From NCBI GenBank assembly GCA_031276415.1, contig JAISNF010000606.1, forward strand, positions 1 through 6,158: a stretch of DNA of 6,158 nt. The letters are read 5' to 3'. A model generated the notes under the pieces. It saw only the letters and a list, made by a program, of their open reading frames with translations. It did no database searches and was not told the DNA's origin. Numbering within the stretch: the first letter of the stretch is position 1; the number at the start of each line of letters is the position of its first letter. The translations under genes were made by a program, and so were the position numbers. Below, piece by piece: positions 6,158 through 6,158 of this stretch. This DNA is from Planctomycetaceae bacterium. Its GTDB lineage: Bacteria; Planctomycetota; Planctomycetia; Pirellulales; Thermoguttaceae.

Positions 6158-6158
6158 G

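Overview
The window is AT-rich bacterial chromosomal DNA. It holds two partial genes at its edges, one complete gene between them, and a small non-autonomous mobile element. The taxon cannot be fixed from the sequence. A large exported-type protein made of many divergent fibronectin type III (FN3) domains, a solitary rhamnose-pathway reductase with no visible Shine-Dalgarno, and a dispersed CACAGAGAA-type repeat would suit a host-associated or anaerobic member of the Planctomycetota/Lentisphaerota or a similar group. That placement is inference only.

Left part (about 1-1100, plus strand): the 3' end of an unrecognised protein-coding gene runs in from the left edge and stops at 581. It is followed by a doubtful 66-codon reading frame (599-799). 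The next stretch holds only short orphan coding traces and may be a decayed gene. A perfect 15-bp inverted repeat (1057-1096) lies between this region and the convergent rfbD gene and probably ends rfbD transcription.

Middle (1109-2023, minus strand): a complete RmlD/RfbD gene for dTDP-4-dehydrorhamnose reductase, the last step of dTDP-L-rhamnose synthesis. Its nucleotide-binding and catalytic motifs are intact. No rfbA, rfbB or rfbC is in view.

Between rfbD and the next gene (2024-2473) is the clearest non-genic structure: a 311-bp element (2097-2407). It has about 50-bp terminal inverted repeats beginning GTAACTGTC and is bounded by a perfect 8-bp direct repeat, GACTAACT. It encodes no transposase, so it reads as a MITE. 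The GTAA ends and 8-bp duplication resemble IS66-family elements. Each end carries three copies of a 9-bp CACAGAGAA-like unit.

Right part (2474-6157, minus strand): one reading frame runs off the right edge and encodes at least 1227 residues of tandem FN3 domains (twelve, plus the tail of a thirteenth). No catalytic domain or recognised anchor is visible. It is probably a surface or secreted adhesion or scaffold protein whose export signal lies beyond the window. Nothing shows that the FN3 protein and RfbD work together. Both could contribute to the cell envelope, but that is only a possibility.
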